From assembly GCA_051275515.1 (NCBI GenBank), contig JBNMOT010000080.1, forward strand, positions 1-15,552: 15,552 bases of DNA, given 5' to 3'. The notes under the pieces are model-generated. The model was not told the DNA's origin. It worked only from the letters and a program-made list of their open reading frames with translations, and made no database searches. The stretch comes from Oleispira sp051275515 (GTDB taxonomy: Bacteria; Pseudomonadota; Gammaproteobacteria; Pseudomonadales; Oceanobacteraceae). Each line of letters begins with the position of its first letter. Position 1 is the stretch's first letter. This document shows, in pieces, positions 1 to 6,280 of this stretch. The position numbers and the translations under genes were made by a program.

Positions 1-102
1 TTCGTTGAACTTGCTGACAAGTACAAAGACATTAGCCCTCTATACCACGTGACTGACAAGATGCGTGAAATGGCTGCTAATGGCGAAAGCTACTTCGGTT
101 AA
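1..102 (+). CDS. fadB: FadB, fatty-acid oxidation complex alpha subunit (C-terminal end only)
   Basis: The window opens inside a gene in frame 1, with 33 codons and a TAA stop. The tail contains LYHVTDKMREMAANGESYF, which matches the C-terminus of proteobacterial FadB, the multifunctional enoyl-CoA hydratase / 3-hydroxyacyl-CoA dehydrogenase that forms the beta-oxidation complex with FadA. The adjacent fadA, 27 bases downstream with its own ribosome binding site, gives the usual fadBA operon order and supports the call. Only the last few percent of the protein is visible, so domains and active sites cannot be checked here. Confidence 0.88.
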   Translation, partial: FVELADKYKDISPLYHVTDKMREMAANGESYFG

Positions 103-129
103 TTGACGAACGAGACTAGGAGAATACTT

Positions 130-1308
130 ATGAACTACGAAGATAATGATGTAGTTGTAATTGATGCAGTACGTTCACCAATGGGTCGTTCTAAGAACGG
201 CGTATTCCGTAACGTGCGCGCTGAAGACATTTCTGCAAACTTAATTAACGCTCTTTTTGAGCGTAATCCTGGCGCTAAAGCATCTGAAGTTGAAGATGTG
301 ATCTGGGGTTGTGTAAACCAAACGTTGGAACAAGGCTTTAACGTTGCTCGTCAAATTTCTTTGATGACAGCAATTCCAAAAGAAGCGGCTGCACAAACGG
401 TTAACCGTCTATGTGGTTCTGCTATGACAGCAATCCACACTGCGGCACAAGCGATTCAAACCGGTAACGGCGATGTATTCGTTGTGGGTGGTGTTGAGCA
501 CATGGGTCACGTGAACATGCAGCATGGTTTCGACCATAATCCTGCATCTTCTAAGTACTCTGCTAAGGCGTCTAACATGATGGGTCTTACGGCTGAAATG
601 TTAGGTAAGATGCACGGTATTACTCGTGCACAACAAGATGCTTTCGCTGAACGTTCTCACCGTCTTGCACAAAAAGCGACTGACGAAGGCGATTTCAAAA
701 ACGAAATCGTTCCTATGTTCGGTCACGATGCAGCCGGTAAGCAGATTTTAGTGACTCAGGATGAAACTATTCGTCCAGAGACGACTCTTGAAACGCTAAG
801 CAAGCTACGCCCAGCTTTCGATCCTGCAGGCGGTACTGTTACGGCAGCTACTTCTTCTCAGATCACTGATGGCGCGGCAGCAATGTTGCTTATGAGCGGC
901 AAGAAAGCTAAAGAACTAGGCCTTAAGCCTCGTGCACGTATCAAAGCAATGGCGGTTGCCGGTTGTGATGCTGCGATCATGGGTTACGGTCCTGTTCCTG
1001 CTACTAAAAAGGCACTTAAGCGTGCTGGCCTTACGGCAGCAGACATCGATTTCTGGGAATTGAACGAAGCATTCGCTGCTCAGTCTCTTCCTTGTGTTAA
1101 AGACCTAGGTCTTAAAGACAAAGCTGACGAAATCGTTAACATCCATGGTGGTGCCATTGCTCTTGGTCACCCACTAGGTTGTTCGGGTGCTCGTATCTCT
1201 ACTACCTTGATCAACGTACTTGAACAGAAAGATGCTCAGTTCGGTGTTTCTACTATGTGTATCGGCATGGGTCAGGGTATTGCAACAGTTTGGGAACGTT
1301 TGAAGTAA
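130..1308 (+). CDS. fadA: FadA, 3-ketoacyl-CoA thiolase (acetyl-CoA C-acyltransferase)
   Basis: FadA catalyses the last step of beta-oxidation, thiolytic cleavage of 3-ketoacyl-CoA to acetyl-CoA and a shortened acyl-CoA, as the beta subunit of the FadBA complex in the cytoplasm. The start is the ATG at 130, which has AGGAG at 118-122 seven bases upstream; an in-frame TTG at 103 has none. This gives 392 residues, close to the usual 387-391. All thiolase landmarks are visible: nucleophile Cys95 in NRLCGSAMTA, His347 in GHPLGCSGAR, and Cys377 in the C-terminal CIGMGQG. Codon use is strongly biased (CGT for Arg, AAC for Asn, GGT, GCT), more so than in later genes, which suggests high expression. 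A strong terminator follows, so the operon ends here. Confidence 0.96.
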   Translation: MNYEDNDVVVIDAVRSPMGRSKNGVFRNVRAEDISANLINALFERNPGAKASEVEDVIWGCVNQTLEQGFNVARQISLMTAIPKEAAAQTVNRLCGSAMTAIHTAAQAIQTGNGDVFVVGGVEHMGHVNMQHGFDHNPASSKYSAKASNMMGLTAEMLGKMHGITRAQQDAFAERSHRLAQKATDEGDFKNEIVPMFGHDAAGKQILVTQDETIRPETTLETLSKLRPAFDPAGGTVTAATSSQITDGAAAMLLMSGKKAKELGLKPRARIKAMAVAGCDAAIMGYGPVPATKKALKRAGLTAADIDFWELNEAFAAQSLPCVKDLGLKDKADEIVNIHGGAIALGHPLGCSGARISTTLINVLEQKDAQFGVSTMCIGMGQGIATVWERLK

Positions 1309-1322
1309 TTTCTAATTTGAAA

Positions 1323-1343
1323 TTATTCAAACTTTTTGAATAA
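1323..1343. repeat. 9-bp perfect inverted repeat after fadA
   Basis: TTATTCAAA at 1323-1331 and TTTGAATAA at 1335-1343 are perfect reverse complements with a 3-base loop. The hairpin lies 14 bases after the fadA stop and ahead of the main terminator. It is AT-rich and has no T run, so it is more likely an mRNA 3'-end stabiliser or an accidental palindrome than a terminator. Confidence 0.5.
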
Positions 1344-1352
1344 GTTGTAACG

Positions 1353-1390
1353 AAAAGCCGTTGTTCTCTTAGAGAGCAGCGGCTTTTTTG
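1353..1390 (+). terminator. Rho-independent terminator of fadBA
   Basis: AGCCGTTGTTCTCT (1356-1369) can pair with AGAGAGCAGCGGCT (1371-1384) through twelve Watson-Crick pairs and two G:U pairs, with the innermost pairs opening to make the loop. An A run precedes the stem and six T residues close it. The position, about 45 bases after the fadA stop, fits the operon terminator. Confidence 0.85.
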
Positions 1391-1484
1391 TGTCTGTTTT
1401 TTGGCTTTCCAATTAATTCACTATGAATGCCGTCATCGAATACTCGTTTGCTAACGCGAATAGGTGATCCGGCCAGTGATCTGT

Positions 1485-1490
1485 TAGAAT
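1485..1490 (+). promoter_or_regulatory. Possible -10 element for the zinc-ribbon gene
   Basis: TAGAAT matches the sigma-70 -10 consensus at five of six positions and lies 38 bases before the ATG at 1528. No convincing -35 hexamer is found 16-18 bases upstream, so this is only a candidate. A promoter is expected in this spacer because the fadA terminator isolates the gene. Confidence 0.25.
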
Positions 1491-1527
1491 GCCTCGATAA
1501 TCCAAACAATGTAAAAGTGAACAAATA

Positions 1528-1791
1528 ATGACTGATGCAATTAATGAAGAAATGAATGATGAAATTGTTGAGCTTAACTTTGAAGATCGTACTGACGAAG
1601 ACAAAGAAGCGTTTTTGACCCAGACTTGGTGTAATGCGTGTCAGGCTGCTGACTTAGGTATGGTTGAGCCAAAAGAATACGAACTTAACGGCGTCATTAT
1701 CGTTGAAGGCAAGTGTAAGAAATGTGGCGAAGTGAGTTTGACGGAAGTGGCTGATGAAAGCACTGACGGCGAATGGGAAGACGAGAAATAG
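1528..1791 (+). CDS. Small acidic zinc-ribbon protein, function unknown
   Basis: This 87-residue protein has two CxxC pairs, Cys35/Cys38 (WCNAC) and Cys63/Cys66 (CKKC), 24 residues apart, the spacing of a zinc ribbon or rubredoxin-like knuckle. It is very acidic: 26 Asp/Glu against 7 Lys/Arg, concentrated in both tails that flank the metal site. No membrane segment or signal peptide is visible. The gene stands alone between the fadA terminator and its own terminator. An alternative start is the in-frame ATG at 1552; neither start has a strong ribosome binding site. Zinc binding is inferred from the cysteine pattern. The partner, nucleic acid or protein, cannot be told from sequence, and no gene name is recognised. 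Confidence 0.82.
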   Translation: MTDAINEEMNDEIVELNFEDRTDEDKEAFLTQTWCNACQAADLGMVEPKEYELNGVIIVEGKCKKCGEVSLTEVADESTDGEWEDEK

Positions 1792-1819
1792 AGCCTATTT
1801 CAGCCTGAACAATACAAAC

Positions 1820-1865
1820 AAGCGCCGTTGCACAGTATTTAATACTCAGCAAAGGCGCTTTTTTT
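1820..1865 (+). terminator. Terminator of the zinc-ribbon gene, possibly bidirectional
   Basis: AAGCGCC (1820-1826) pairs perfectly with GGCGCTT (1854-1860), and an inner AGTAT/ATACT stem lies between them; a run of T residues continues to 1865. On the minus strand the same stem is followed by a T-rich stretch, so it may also end the convergent ytoQ operon, whose last stop is at 1877. Confidence 0.8.
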
Positions 1866-1876
1866 AACTCTAAAAT

Positions 1877-2338
1877 TCAGAACGATCTAAACGAGTTGTC
1901 TTGAATAATATACTTGAAGATTTCTACTACCTGTTCGGGGGTTTCACACACCGCTTGGGCTGCAGCATCCACTTCTTTTAATGGGTGAGTAATCGCTGGG
2001 TCGTGCATCACAATTAATGACTTGTTCAGCGCTGCAGCATAACCCGCATCAAACGCTGCATTCCATTGCTTATACTTATCACCAAAGCGCACCACAACAA
2101 TATCGGCATCATTGATTAACTTGCGCGTGCGTAGGGCATTAATTTTTGCAGCTTTATGATCTTTCCAAAAAGGTTTTTCTTCGGCGCCAAGAATGCTCTC
2201 GCCACAATCATCACTCGAGGCATGGTCGGTATTTGGGCCAGATAGCTCGATGTTCAGGTTTGCGGTTTTAATACCTGCAGCGATCGTAGTGCGCCAGTCA
2301 GAGTGAATCTCGCCGGACAAATAAACTTTTAATTTCAT
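1877..2338 (-). CDS. ytoQ: YtoQ family protein
   Basis: This 153-residue protein matches the YtoQ family known from Bacillus and many proteobacteria. Visible hallmarks are the N-terminal KVYLSGEIHSDWR (residues 4-16), SGPNTDHASSDDCGESILG (33-51), the INALRTRKLINDADIVV stretch (66-82), FGDKYKQWNAAFDAGYAAAL (85-104) and HPLKEVDAAA (118-127). The fold is thought to resemble nucleoside 2-deoxyribosyltransferases, but no reaction is established, so no activity is claimed. The start ATG overlaps the TGA of the upstream DUF2069 gene (ATGA, 2335-2338), with a purine-rich GAAGAGA just upstream, so it is translationally coupled as the last gene of the arsC-like/wrbA operon. No signal peptide is present, so a cytoplasmic location is expected. 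Confidence 0.9.
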   Translation of the reverse strand: MKLKVYLSGEIHSDWRTTIAAGIKTANLNIELSGPNTDHASSDDCGESILGAEEKPFWKDHKAAKINALRTRKLINDADIVVVRFGDKYKQWNAAFDAGYAAALNKSLIVMHDPAITHPLKEVDAAAQAVCETPEQVVEIFKYIIQDNSFRSF

Positions 2339-2706
2339 GATTTTTTCTCTTCTTCTTTTTTCCAGCGGGTATAGAGTGTTGCGGCGGTGAATAATACTAA
2401 GGTTGCGAGTGGCATTAGAGTGCCCCAGATATCAACTCCGGCGGTGAACATTAATAAAATGGCTAATACAAAGTAAATCATCGTGACATACGATAACCAA
2501 GAAGCGGTTCTATGGTTGCCGTTCACTAGCCCTGGAATAAACATTAATAACGGTAGGCATTTAAACAGCCACAGAACGATCGGCGCTGCAATACTGGTAC
2601 CCTCGGTATGCTCACCGCCACTGGCAAAGGTGCTCGCCAGTAAAATAGTGATCAATCCGACATAGCTCATTAATAGAATGATCCGGCTTATGACTAGCTT
2701 GCTCAT
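2335..2706 (-). CDS. DUF2069 domain membrane protein
   Basis: This 123-residue inner-membrane protein has about four hydrophobic segments, near residues 5-27, 42-58, 69-87 and 94-112, and ends in a charged tail (RWKKEEEKKS). The LPLLMFIPGLVNGNHRTASWLSY region is typical of DUF2069 proteins of gammaproteobacteria, and in Pseudomonas a member sits directly downstream of wrbA, as here. Both ends overlap neighbours by four bases: its ATG overlaps the TGA of wrbA at 2703-2706, and its TGA overlaps the ATG of ytoQ. An AGGA lies about ten bases before the start. The function is unknown; coupling suggests a fixed stoichiometry with WrbA or simply ancestral operon packing. Confidence 0.85.
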   Translation of the reverse strand: MSKLVISRIILLMSYVGLITILLASTFASGGEHTEGTSIAAPIVLWLFKCLPLLMFIPGLVNGNHRTASWLSYVTMIYFVLAILLMFTAGVDIWGTLMPLATLVLFTAATLYTRWKKEEEKKS

Positions 2707-3332
2707 TTATTCAATCCTGTTAGTAACGCTAAACCAAGTGTCGCGATTCGCTTTCCTTGGGCATGGCAGAGCTTTAATTCATGTTCTGATAAATCCCGCT
2801 CGCCTTCTGTACCCGACCAGTGAGAAGCACCGTAAGGAGTCCCTCCCGTTGCCGTGTGTATCAAGGCTGATTCAGTATAAGGGATGCCACAAAAAACCAT
2901 GCCATGATGAATCAGCGGAAGAGCCATCGACATAAGGGTCGTTTCTTGGCCACCGTGCAAGCTTGAGGTTGCCGTGAAGACGCCAGCAGGCTTGTTGACT
3001 AACTTACCTGTCATCCAAAGGTTGCTGGTACCGTCCAGGAAGTACTTTAAAGGCGCGGCCATATTACCAAAACGCGTTGGGCTACCCATGACTAAACCCG
3101 AGCAATGCTTCAGATCATCTTCAGTGCAATAAACGGCGCCTGAATCAGGAATACTCGCCTCTGTTGCTTCGCAGTTCGTTGAAATAGCAGGAACCGTACG
3201 CAGGCGGGCCTCAATGCCCGCAACGTTGTCTACGCCTTGAGCAATGGTTTGAGCCATTTTGGCGGTTGTGCCGCCACGGCTATAATACAGTACGAGTATG
3301 TAAGGGTTTGCAGCTTGATGTGAATGAGTCAT
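2703..3332 (-). CDS. wrbA: WrbA-type NAD(P)H:quinone oxidoreductase (flavodoxin-like)
   Basis: WrbA proteins bind FMN and reduce quinones with NAD(P)H in two-electron steps, protecting against redox cycling. This 209-residue copy shows the flavodoxin FMN phosphate loop YYSRGGTTAKMA (16-27), the GSPTRFGNMAAPLKYFLDGT region (79-98) and a conserved HGGQETT motif. The C-terminal GGTPYGASHWSG also fits. Length is slightly above the usual 198-200 because of an N-terminal extension. The ATG overlaps the TAA of the upstream arsC-like gene by one base (TAATG), with GGAA eight bases upstream, so it is the second gene of a coupled operon. Type IV quinone oxidoreductase is the specific family call; the in vivo substrate is inferred. 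Confidence 0.93.
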   Translation of the reverse strand: MTHSHQAANPYILVLYYSRGGTTAKMAQTIAQGVDNVAGIEARLRTVPAISTNCEATEASIPDSGAVYCTEDDLKHCSGLVMGSPTRFGNMAAPLKYFLDGTSNLWMTGKLVNKPAGVFTATSSLHGGQETTLMSMALPLIHHGMVFCGIPYTESALIHTATGGTPYGASHWSGTEGERDLSEHELKLCHAQGKRIATLGLALLTGLNK

Positions 3333-3679
3333 TATAATATTTCCAATACGTGTTCTGGAGGACGGCCGAGACGAGCCTGATCGCCTTTAATTACGATTGG
3401 GCGCTCAATGAGTTTAGGAAATGCCACCATCGCGTTAATGAGTGCAGTATCGCTGAGGGCCTTATTACTTAACTGGTTTTCTTTATAGGCCTCTTCGCCT
3501 TTGCGTAATAATACTCGCGGCGTTATGCCCAGTTTACTAATCACTTCCTTCAGTTCTTTTACACTAGGGCAGTCTTCAAGATAAAGACGAATCGTAGGTT
3601 CTATGCCTTGGGCTTGTAGCAGCTGAAGCGTTTGGCGAGATTTAGAGCAACGAGGGTTGTGGTAAAGAATGACATCCAT
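3332..3679 (-). CDS. arsC: ArsC/YfgD-type arsenate reductase-like protein
   Basis: This is a glutaredoxin-dependent ArsC-family protein of 115 residues, a typical length. It begins MDVILYHNPRCSKSRQTL with the catalytic-type Cys11 followed by SKS, and ends with ERPIVIKGDQARLGRPPE and VLEIL, close to E. coli YfgD. Arg93 in ERPIV and Arg103/Arg106 are the expected oxyanion-binding type residues. The frame is open up to 3751, but the family N-terminus points to the ATG at 3679, and a possible -10 element lies between the two; the ATG at 3694 is the other option. It is the first gene of the operon with wrbA. No arsR, arsB or arsH is nearby, so a true role in arsenate resistance is uncertain; many YfgD-type proteins have no proven substrate. 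Confidence 0.9.
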   Translation of the reverse strand: MDVILYHNPRCSKSRQTLQLLQAQGIEPTIRLYLEDCPSVKELKEVISKLGITPRVLLRKGEEAYKENQLSNKALSDTALINAMVAFPKLIERPIVIKGDQARLGRPPEHVLEIL

Positions 3680-3722
3680 AATTGATTCGCTCATGCTAAT
3701 GTTTAAAGTGGCTAGTAGCAGT

Positions 3723-3728
3723 ATTGTA
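3723..3728 (-). promoter_or_regulatory. Possible -10 element of the arsC-like/wrbA/DUF2069/ytoQ operon
   Basis: Read on the minus strand, TACAAT matches the sigma-70 -10 consensus at five of six positions, and lies 44 bases before the preferred ATG at 3679. No clear -35 hexamer is present at the right distance. If real, transcription would begin near 3716, so the longer reading from 3751 could not be translated. The other half of this 116-base spacer must drive yihY on the plus strand. Confidence 0.3.
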
Positions 3729-3795
3729 GCGAAAAGATCGCTATCATTCACCGCAAACAGTTAAGCTGATTGAGAATTAACCGAAGGACTCACGC

Positions 3796-5103
3796 GTGAA
3801 AGCCATATTTCAACAGGTTGTATTAAAAATACACCAGCAATCGGGCATTACGTTATTTATTGCTGCGTTTAAAAGATTCAACTCGCTGGGGCATACGACC
3901 GATGCCGCTGCGTTAACCTACACCACTTTATTTGCCTTGGTGCCCTTATTAACGGTGACCTATTCAGTGTTGTCGATGATCCCTTCGTTGCAAGAAAATC
4001 GTAGTGATATAGAGGCGTTGATGCTGGGCAATCTTGTGCCGTCATCCGGTGATATTTTGATGGAATATTTGCATCAGTTTTCACAGCAAGCGCAGCAATT
4101 AACGGCCATAGGCATTGTCTTATTGGCTATTACGGCCTTTATGATGTTGCGCAGCATTGAAAATACCTTCAATCAGGTATGGCAAATTAAACGGGGGCGA
4201 AAAGGGCTTTCCAGTTTTCTATTATATTGGGCGATCTTAAGTTTGGGGCCTTTAATTCTCAGTGCTGGCTTAGCCGTAAGTTCTTATTTGGCTTCGCTGA
4301 GTTTGTGGAAAGAAGATTGGGTGCCAAGTTACGGTATTTTGGTATTAGGCCTAGTGGTTCCTTATCTCGCCAGTTTTTTAGCGTTTACGTTAATTTACTG
4401 GGCGGTGCCTAACTGCAATGTTCCTTTAAAACATGCTGCCATTGGGGGGGCGGTGGTCGCACTTTTGTTTGAAATAGGGCAGGATATTTTCGCCGAAGCC
4501 ACGACGTTTTTCCCAACGTATCAACTGATCTATGGCGCTTTTGCAGCGGTGCCTCTGTTTTTACTGTGGTTGTATCTTTCGTGGTTACTCATTTTATTAG
4601 GTGCTGAAATTGTGTATCTACAAGAAGATGGGCGCTTAAGTGAGCAAGATGAGGTCGCTCGTATCGATGATGCACTGGGTTTGCGCTTGTTGTCGATACT
4701 GCACGCTCAGCAAGTGAAAGGTGAAGGTCTGTCTTTTATTGAATTAAAGCAACTAATAAAAAAAGATAAAGGCACAAAAATAGATTATGGCAGTTTAAAA
4801 CGAACGCTCACGTATTTAGAAAAACTAAAATTAATCATCAAGATAAATGATCATCAATATTTCTTGGTACGAGATCTAAATCAATATGTTTTATACGATT
4901 ACCTGCAACATATAGCGCCTAAAAAATGGTTTGAACTGGTCAAGCCTGACGTGTCTTTAGGTACTCTGGATCTTTTTGAATTAGAGCAAGTACTGATACG
5001 CCAACAAGGCGAATTAAAGAAAAATACATCAGCGGCATTACAATTATATTTATCCATCCCTAGTGAACACAAGGGACTGGGTGGTACGAGGTTGAAAAAA
5101 TGA
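3796..5103 (+). CDS. yihY: YihY/BrkB family inner-membrane protein (UPF0761)
   Basis: This is a 435-residue polytopic membrane protein with about six hydrophobic segments, near residues 42-62, 101-119, 141-166, 178-203, 212-228 and 246-274. Family hallmarks include TYTTLFALVPLLTV, RSIENTFNQVWQ and the closing YGAFAAVPLFLLWLYLSW. The protein was once called RNase BN, a name later shown to be wrong for the family; the function remains unknown. Residues from about 285 to 435 form a soluble tail with a winged-helix look (SFIELKQLIKKDK, then GSLKRTLTYLEKLKLI). The start is GTG at 3796, with GAAGGA at 3783-3788. It overlaps the following thioredoxin gene by four bases (ATGA), so the two are coupled. 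Confidence 0.92.
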   Translation: MKAIFQQVVLKIHQQSGITLFIAAFKRFNSLGHTTDAAALTYTTLFALVPLLTVTYSVLSMIPSLQENRSDIEALMLGNLVPSSGDILMEYLHQFSQQAQQLTAIGIVLLAITAFMMLRSIENTFNQVWQIKRGRKGLSSFLLYWAILSLGPLILSAGLAVSSYLASLSLWKEDWVPSYGILVLGLVVPYLASFLAFTLIYWAVPNCNVPLKHAAIGGAVVALLFEIGQDIFAEATTFFPTYQLIYGAFAAVPLFLLWLYLSWLLILLGAEIVYLQEDGRLSEQDEVARIDDALGLRLLSILHAQQVKGEGLSFIELKQLIKKDKGTKIDYGSLKRTLTYLEKLKLIIKINDHQYFLVRDLNQYVLYDYLQHIAPKKWFELVKPDVSLGTLDLFELEQVLIRQQGELKKNTSAALQLYLSIPSEHKGLGGTRLKK

Positions 5104-5612
5104 TTAACGACGTTAAATGTATACTTTTAATCAGCTGTTTGTTGTTAAGCGCCTGCAATCCGCTTTCAGACAGTTATATTTCAGAAGACAAGGTGGCGAC
5201 GGCACTCATCGGAGGTGACTATGCCCCAAAAGACTATTGGTCGGGGCAGTGGCGTATTATTAATATTTGGGCTGAGTGGTGCAAGCCTTGCTGGCAAGAA
5301 ATTCCAGAATTAAATCATTTTTTTGCAGCGCAAGAAAATATTGACGTTAAGTTACTGGGTTTTAACTTTGATGAGTTAGCGCGCGCCGAGTTGGTGTTAT
5401 TAAAAGAGAAAATGTCGATTCAATTTCCGGTCTTAGCCCAGTGGCCCGAGTCATGGGACAAGCCTGAAATAAAGGGTTTACCGGCAACCGTTATTTTATC
5501 CCCAGATGATGAAATAATAAATATCTTATGGGGCCCGCAAAGTCTTTCAACGTTGAGCATGGGCCTCGATGATGCCAAAAAGGTTATTAAGGATAGGTTT
5601 GATGAGCGTTAA
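5100..5612 (+). CDS. TlpA-like thioredoxin-fold lipoprotein
   Basis: This 170-residue protein has a lipoprotein signal peptide (hydrophobic 8-18, lipobox LSAC with Cys19) followed by a thioredoxin domain. The redox motif is WCKPC (Cys61, Cys64) after INIWAEW, and the cis-proline loop is GLPAT (Pro128), as in TlpA/ResA thiol-disulfide oxidoreductases. It is expected to act at the membrane, facing the periplasm, as a disulfide reductant; Asn at +2 of the lipidated Cys gives no clear inner-membrane retention signal. Its start overlaps the yihY stop (ATGA) and has GAGGT at 5088-5092, so the pair is co-translated. No cytochrome c maturation gene is adjacent, so the client protein is unknown. Confidence 0.9.
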   Translation: MINDVKCILLISCLLLSACNPLSDSYISEDKVATALIGGDYAPKDYWSGQWRIINIWAEWCKPCWQEIPELNHFFAAQENIDVKLLGFNFDELARAELVLLKEKMSIQFPVLAQWPESWDKPEIKGLPATVILSPDDEIINILWGPQSLSTLSMGLDDAKKVIKDRFDER

Positions 5613-5643
5613 TAAAAGGTGGAAGGGGTTCTATTGGTTGTGA
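5602..5643 (+). CDS. Possible mini-ORF, 13 codons, overlapping the thioredoxin stop
   Basis: An ATG inside the last codons of the thioredoxin gene opens a frame encoding MSVNKRWKGFYWL, then stops at TGA 5641-5643. It is basic and aromatic. No good ribosome binding site precedes it, but termination-reinitiation from the stop at 5610-5612 would be possible. It may be chance, or the remnant of a lost downstream gene. Confidence 0.15.
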   Translation: MSVNKRWKGFYWL

Positions 5644-5654
5644 AGGAACAAAGC

Positions 5655-5702
5655 ATGCCAATTACTCGAAAATCTAAGAATCAGTCATGGCTTAAAACTT
5701 AA
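5655..5702 (+). CDS. Possible mini-ORF, 15 codons, with a good ribosome binding site
   Basis: ATG at 5655 encodes MPITRKSKNQSWLKT and stops at TAA 5700-5702. GAAGGA at 5642-5647 lies seven bases upstream, better than the site in front of several real genes in this window. The peptide is strongly basic (five Lys/Arg, no acidic residue). Its last codons form the left arm and part of the loop of the hairpin at 5687-5715. No family is recognised. It could be a real small protein, a leader peptide coupled to the hairpin, or chance. Confidence 0.3.
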   Translation: MPITRKSKNQSWLKT

Positions 5703-5722
5703 TGGTTTAAGCCATTTAATAA
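5687..5722 (+). terminator. 10-bp hairpin, probable weak terminator after the thioredoxin gene
   Basis: ATGGCTTAAA (5687-5696) and TTTAAGCCAT (5706-5715) are perfect reverse complements with a 9-base loop. The sequence after the right arm is TTAATAATA, only a loose T tract, so termination would be weak. It lies 75 bases after the thioredoxin stop and is the only terminator-like element between yihY-thioredoxin and the next gene. Confidence 0.5.
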
Positions 5723-5769
5723 TATGCATAATCAACCTTAAAATAGGCTGAATTTAACTCAAGTTTATT

Positions 5770-5793
5770 TATTTTTGGTTTAAACTAAAAATA
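5770..5793. promoter_or_regulatory. 24-bp near-perfect palindrome, candidate operator
   Basis: The stretch reads the same on both strands at 11 of 12 position pairs, centred on GTTTAAAC, with arms TATTTTT and AAAAATA; the single exception is a G facing a T. It has no loop, which favours a dimeric DNA-binding protein over an RNA hairpin. TATTAT (5800-5805) and TATAGT (5803-5808), -10-like sequences, lie directly downstream, and the gene at 5874 follows. A repressor or activator site for that gene is an inference; the regulator is not identifiable. Confidence 0.4.
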
Positions 5794-5873
5794 CTTCAGT
5801 ATTATAGTAAGGCTAGAATAAAGCTGAAAATTCTCTTTGTAGACGAAATTATCTTGAAATTTAAGGTGGGCTC

Positions 5874-6236
5874 ATGATCAATATATTCGATGCATTTGCT
5901 GAATTTGTGTCTATCCACCCTGGGATTACTGATGCAGAAAAACGCAATATTGCAGGCTGCCTTAAGGATTTATTGGATGCTGATCCTGAAAAAGAAATGA
6001 TGCGCTGTGCTTTAGAACATTATGCGAATGAGTTTAACTGGCCTTATGTAGTCAAGACTGATGAGGGATACGAAGTGTTTGGTATGGCAGCGGAAGAAGC
6101 AACCGGTCTTGCTCGCAATGCCTTAAATTCCAGTCAGATAGCTTTAGTGGCGTGTTTGTTGTCGATGTACGAAGATCACACAGAGCCTGAAACCGCTGCA
6201 GAGGTTCAGTTGATAATGAAAAGTCGGGTAGCTTAG
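5874..6236 (+). CDS. Hypothetical protein, 120 residues, unrecognised
   Basis: This is a soluble, acidic, probably mostly helical protein; I do not recognise its family. It starts at ATG 5874 with AAGGTGG six to seven bases upstream, a good ribosome binding site, and its codon use fits its neighbours, so it is likely a real gene. No signal peptide, membrane segment or metal motif is apparent; two Cys residues lie at 29 and 46 and a third near 113. It is a single-gene unit: an AT-rich spacer with a palindrome precedes it, and the convergent lytic transglycosylase follows 44 bases later. No terminator is visible between the two convergent genes. Confidence 0.72.
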   Translation: MINIFDAFAEFVSIHPGITDAEKRNIAGCLKDLLDADPEKEMMRCALEHYANEFNWPYVVKTDEGYEVFGMAAEEATGLARNALNSSQIALVACLLSMYEDHTEPETAAEVQLIMKSRVA

Positions 6237-6280
6237 AGGGGGTGCGTTTAATATATTGATGCAGTGCTTTGAGTCAGTCT

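Noticed and set aside
103..129. Longer fadA start at TTG 103
   Set aside because: It directly abuts the fadB stop without a ribosome binding site, while ATG 130 has AGGAG at the right distance and gives the family length.
1413..1604. 63-codon minus-strand frame over the zinc-ribbon gene start
   Set aside because: It is a Ser/Ile-rich low-complexity shadow of the acidic coding strand, with no ribosome binding site or family resemblance.
3680..3751. 24-residue N-terminal extension of the ArsC-like protein (MNDSDLFATILLLATLNISM...)
   Set aside because: The hydrophobic stretch looks like a signal peptide, but ArsC-family proteins are cytoplasmic and start just before LYHNPRC; no ribosome binding site supports 3751 and a -10-like TACAAT lies inside this stretch.
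4444..4450. Run of seven G residues inside yihY as a frameshift site
   Set aside because: The frame continues normally through it with family-like sequence (AAIGGAVVALLF) on both sides, so no programmed or accidental frameshift is indicated.
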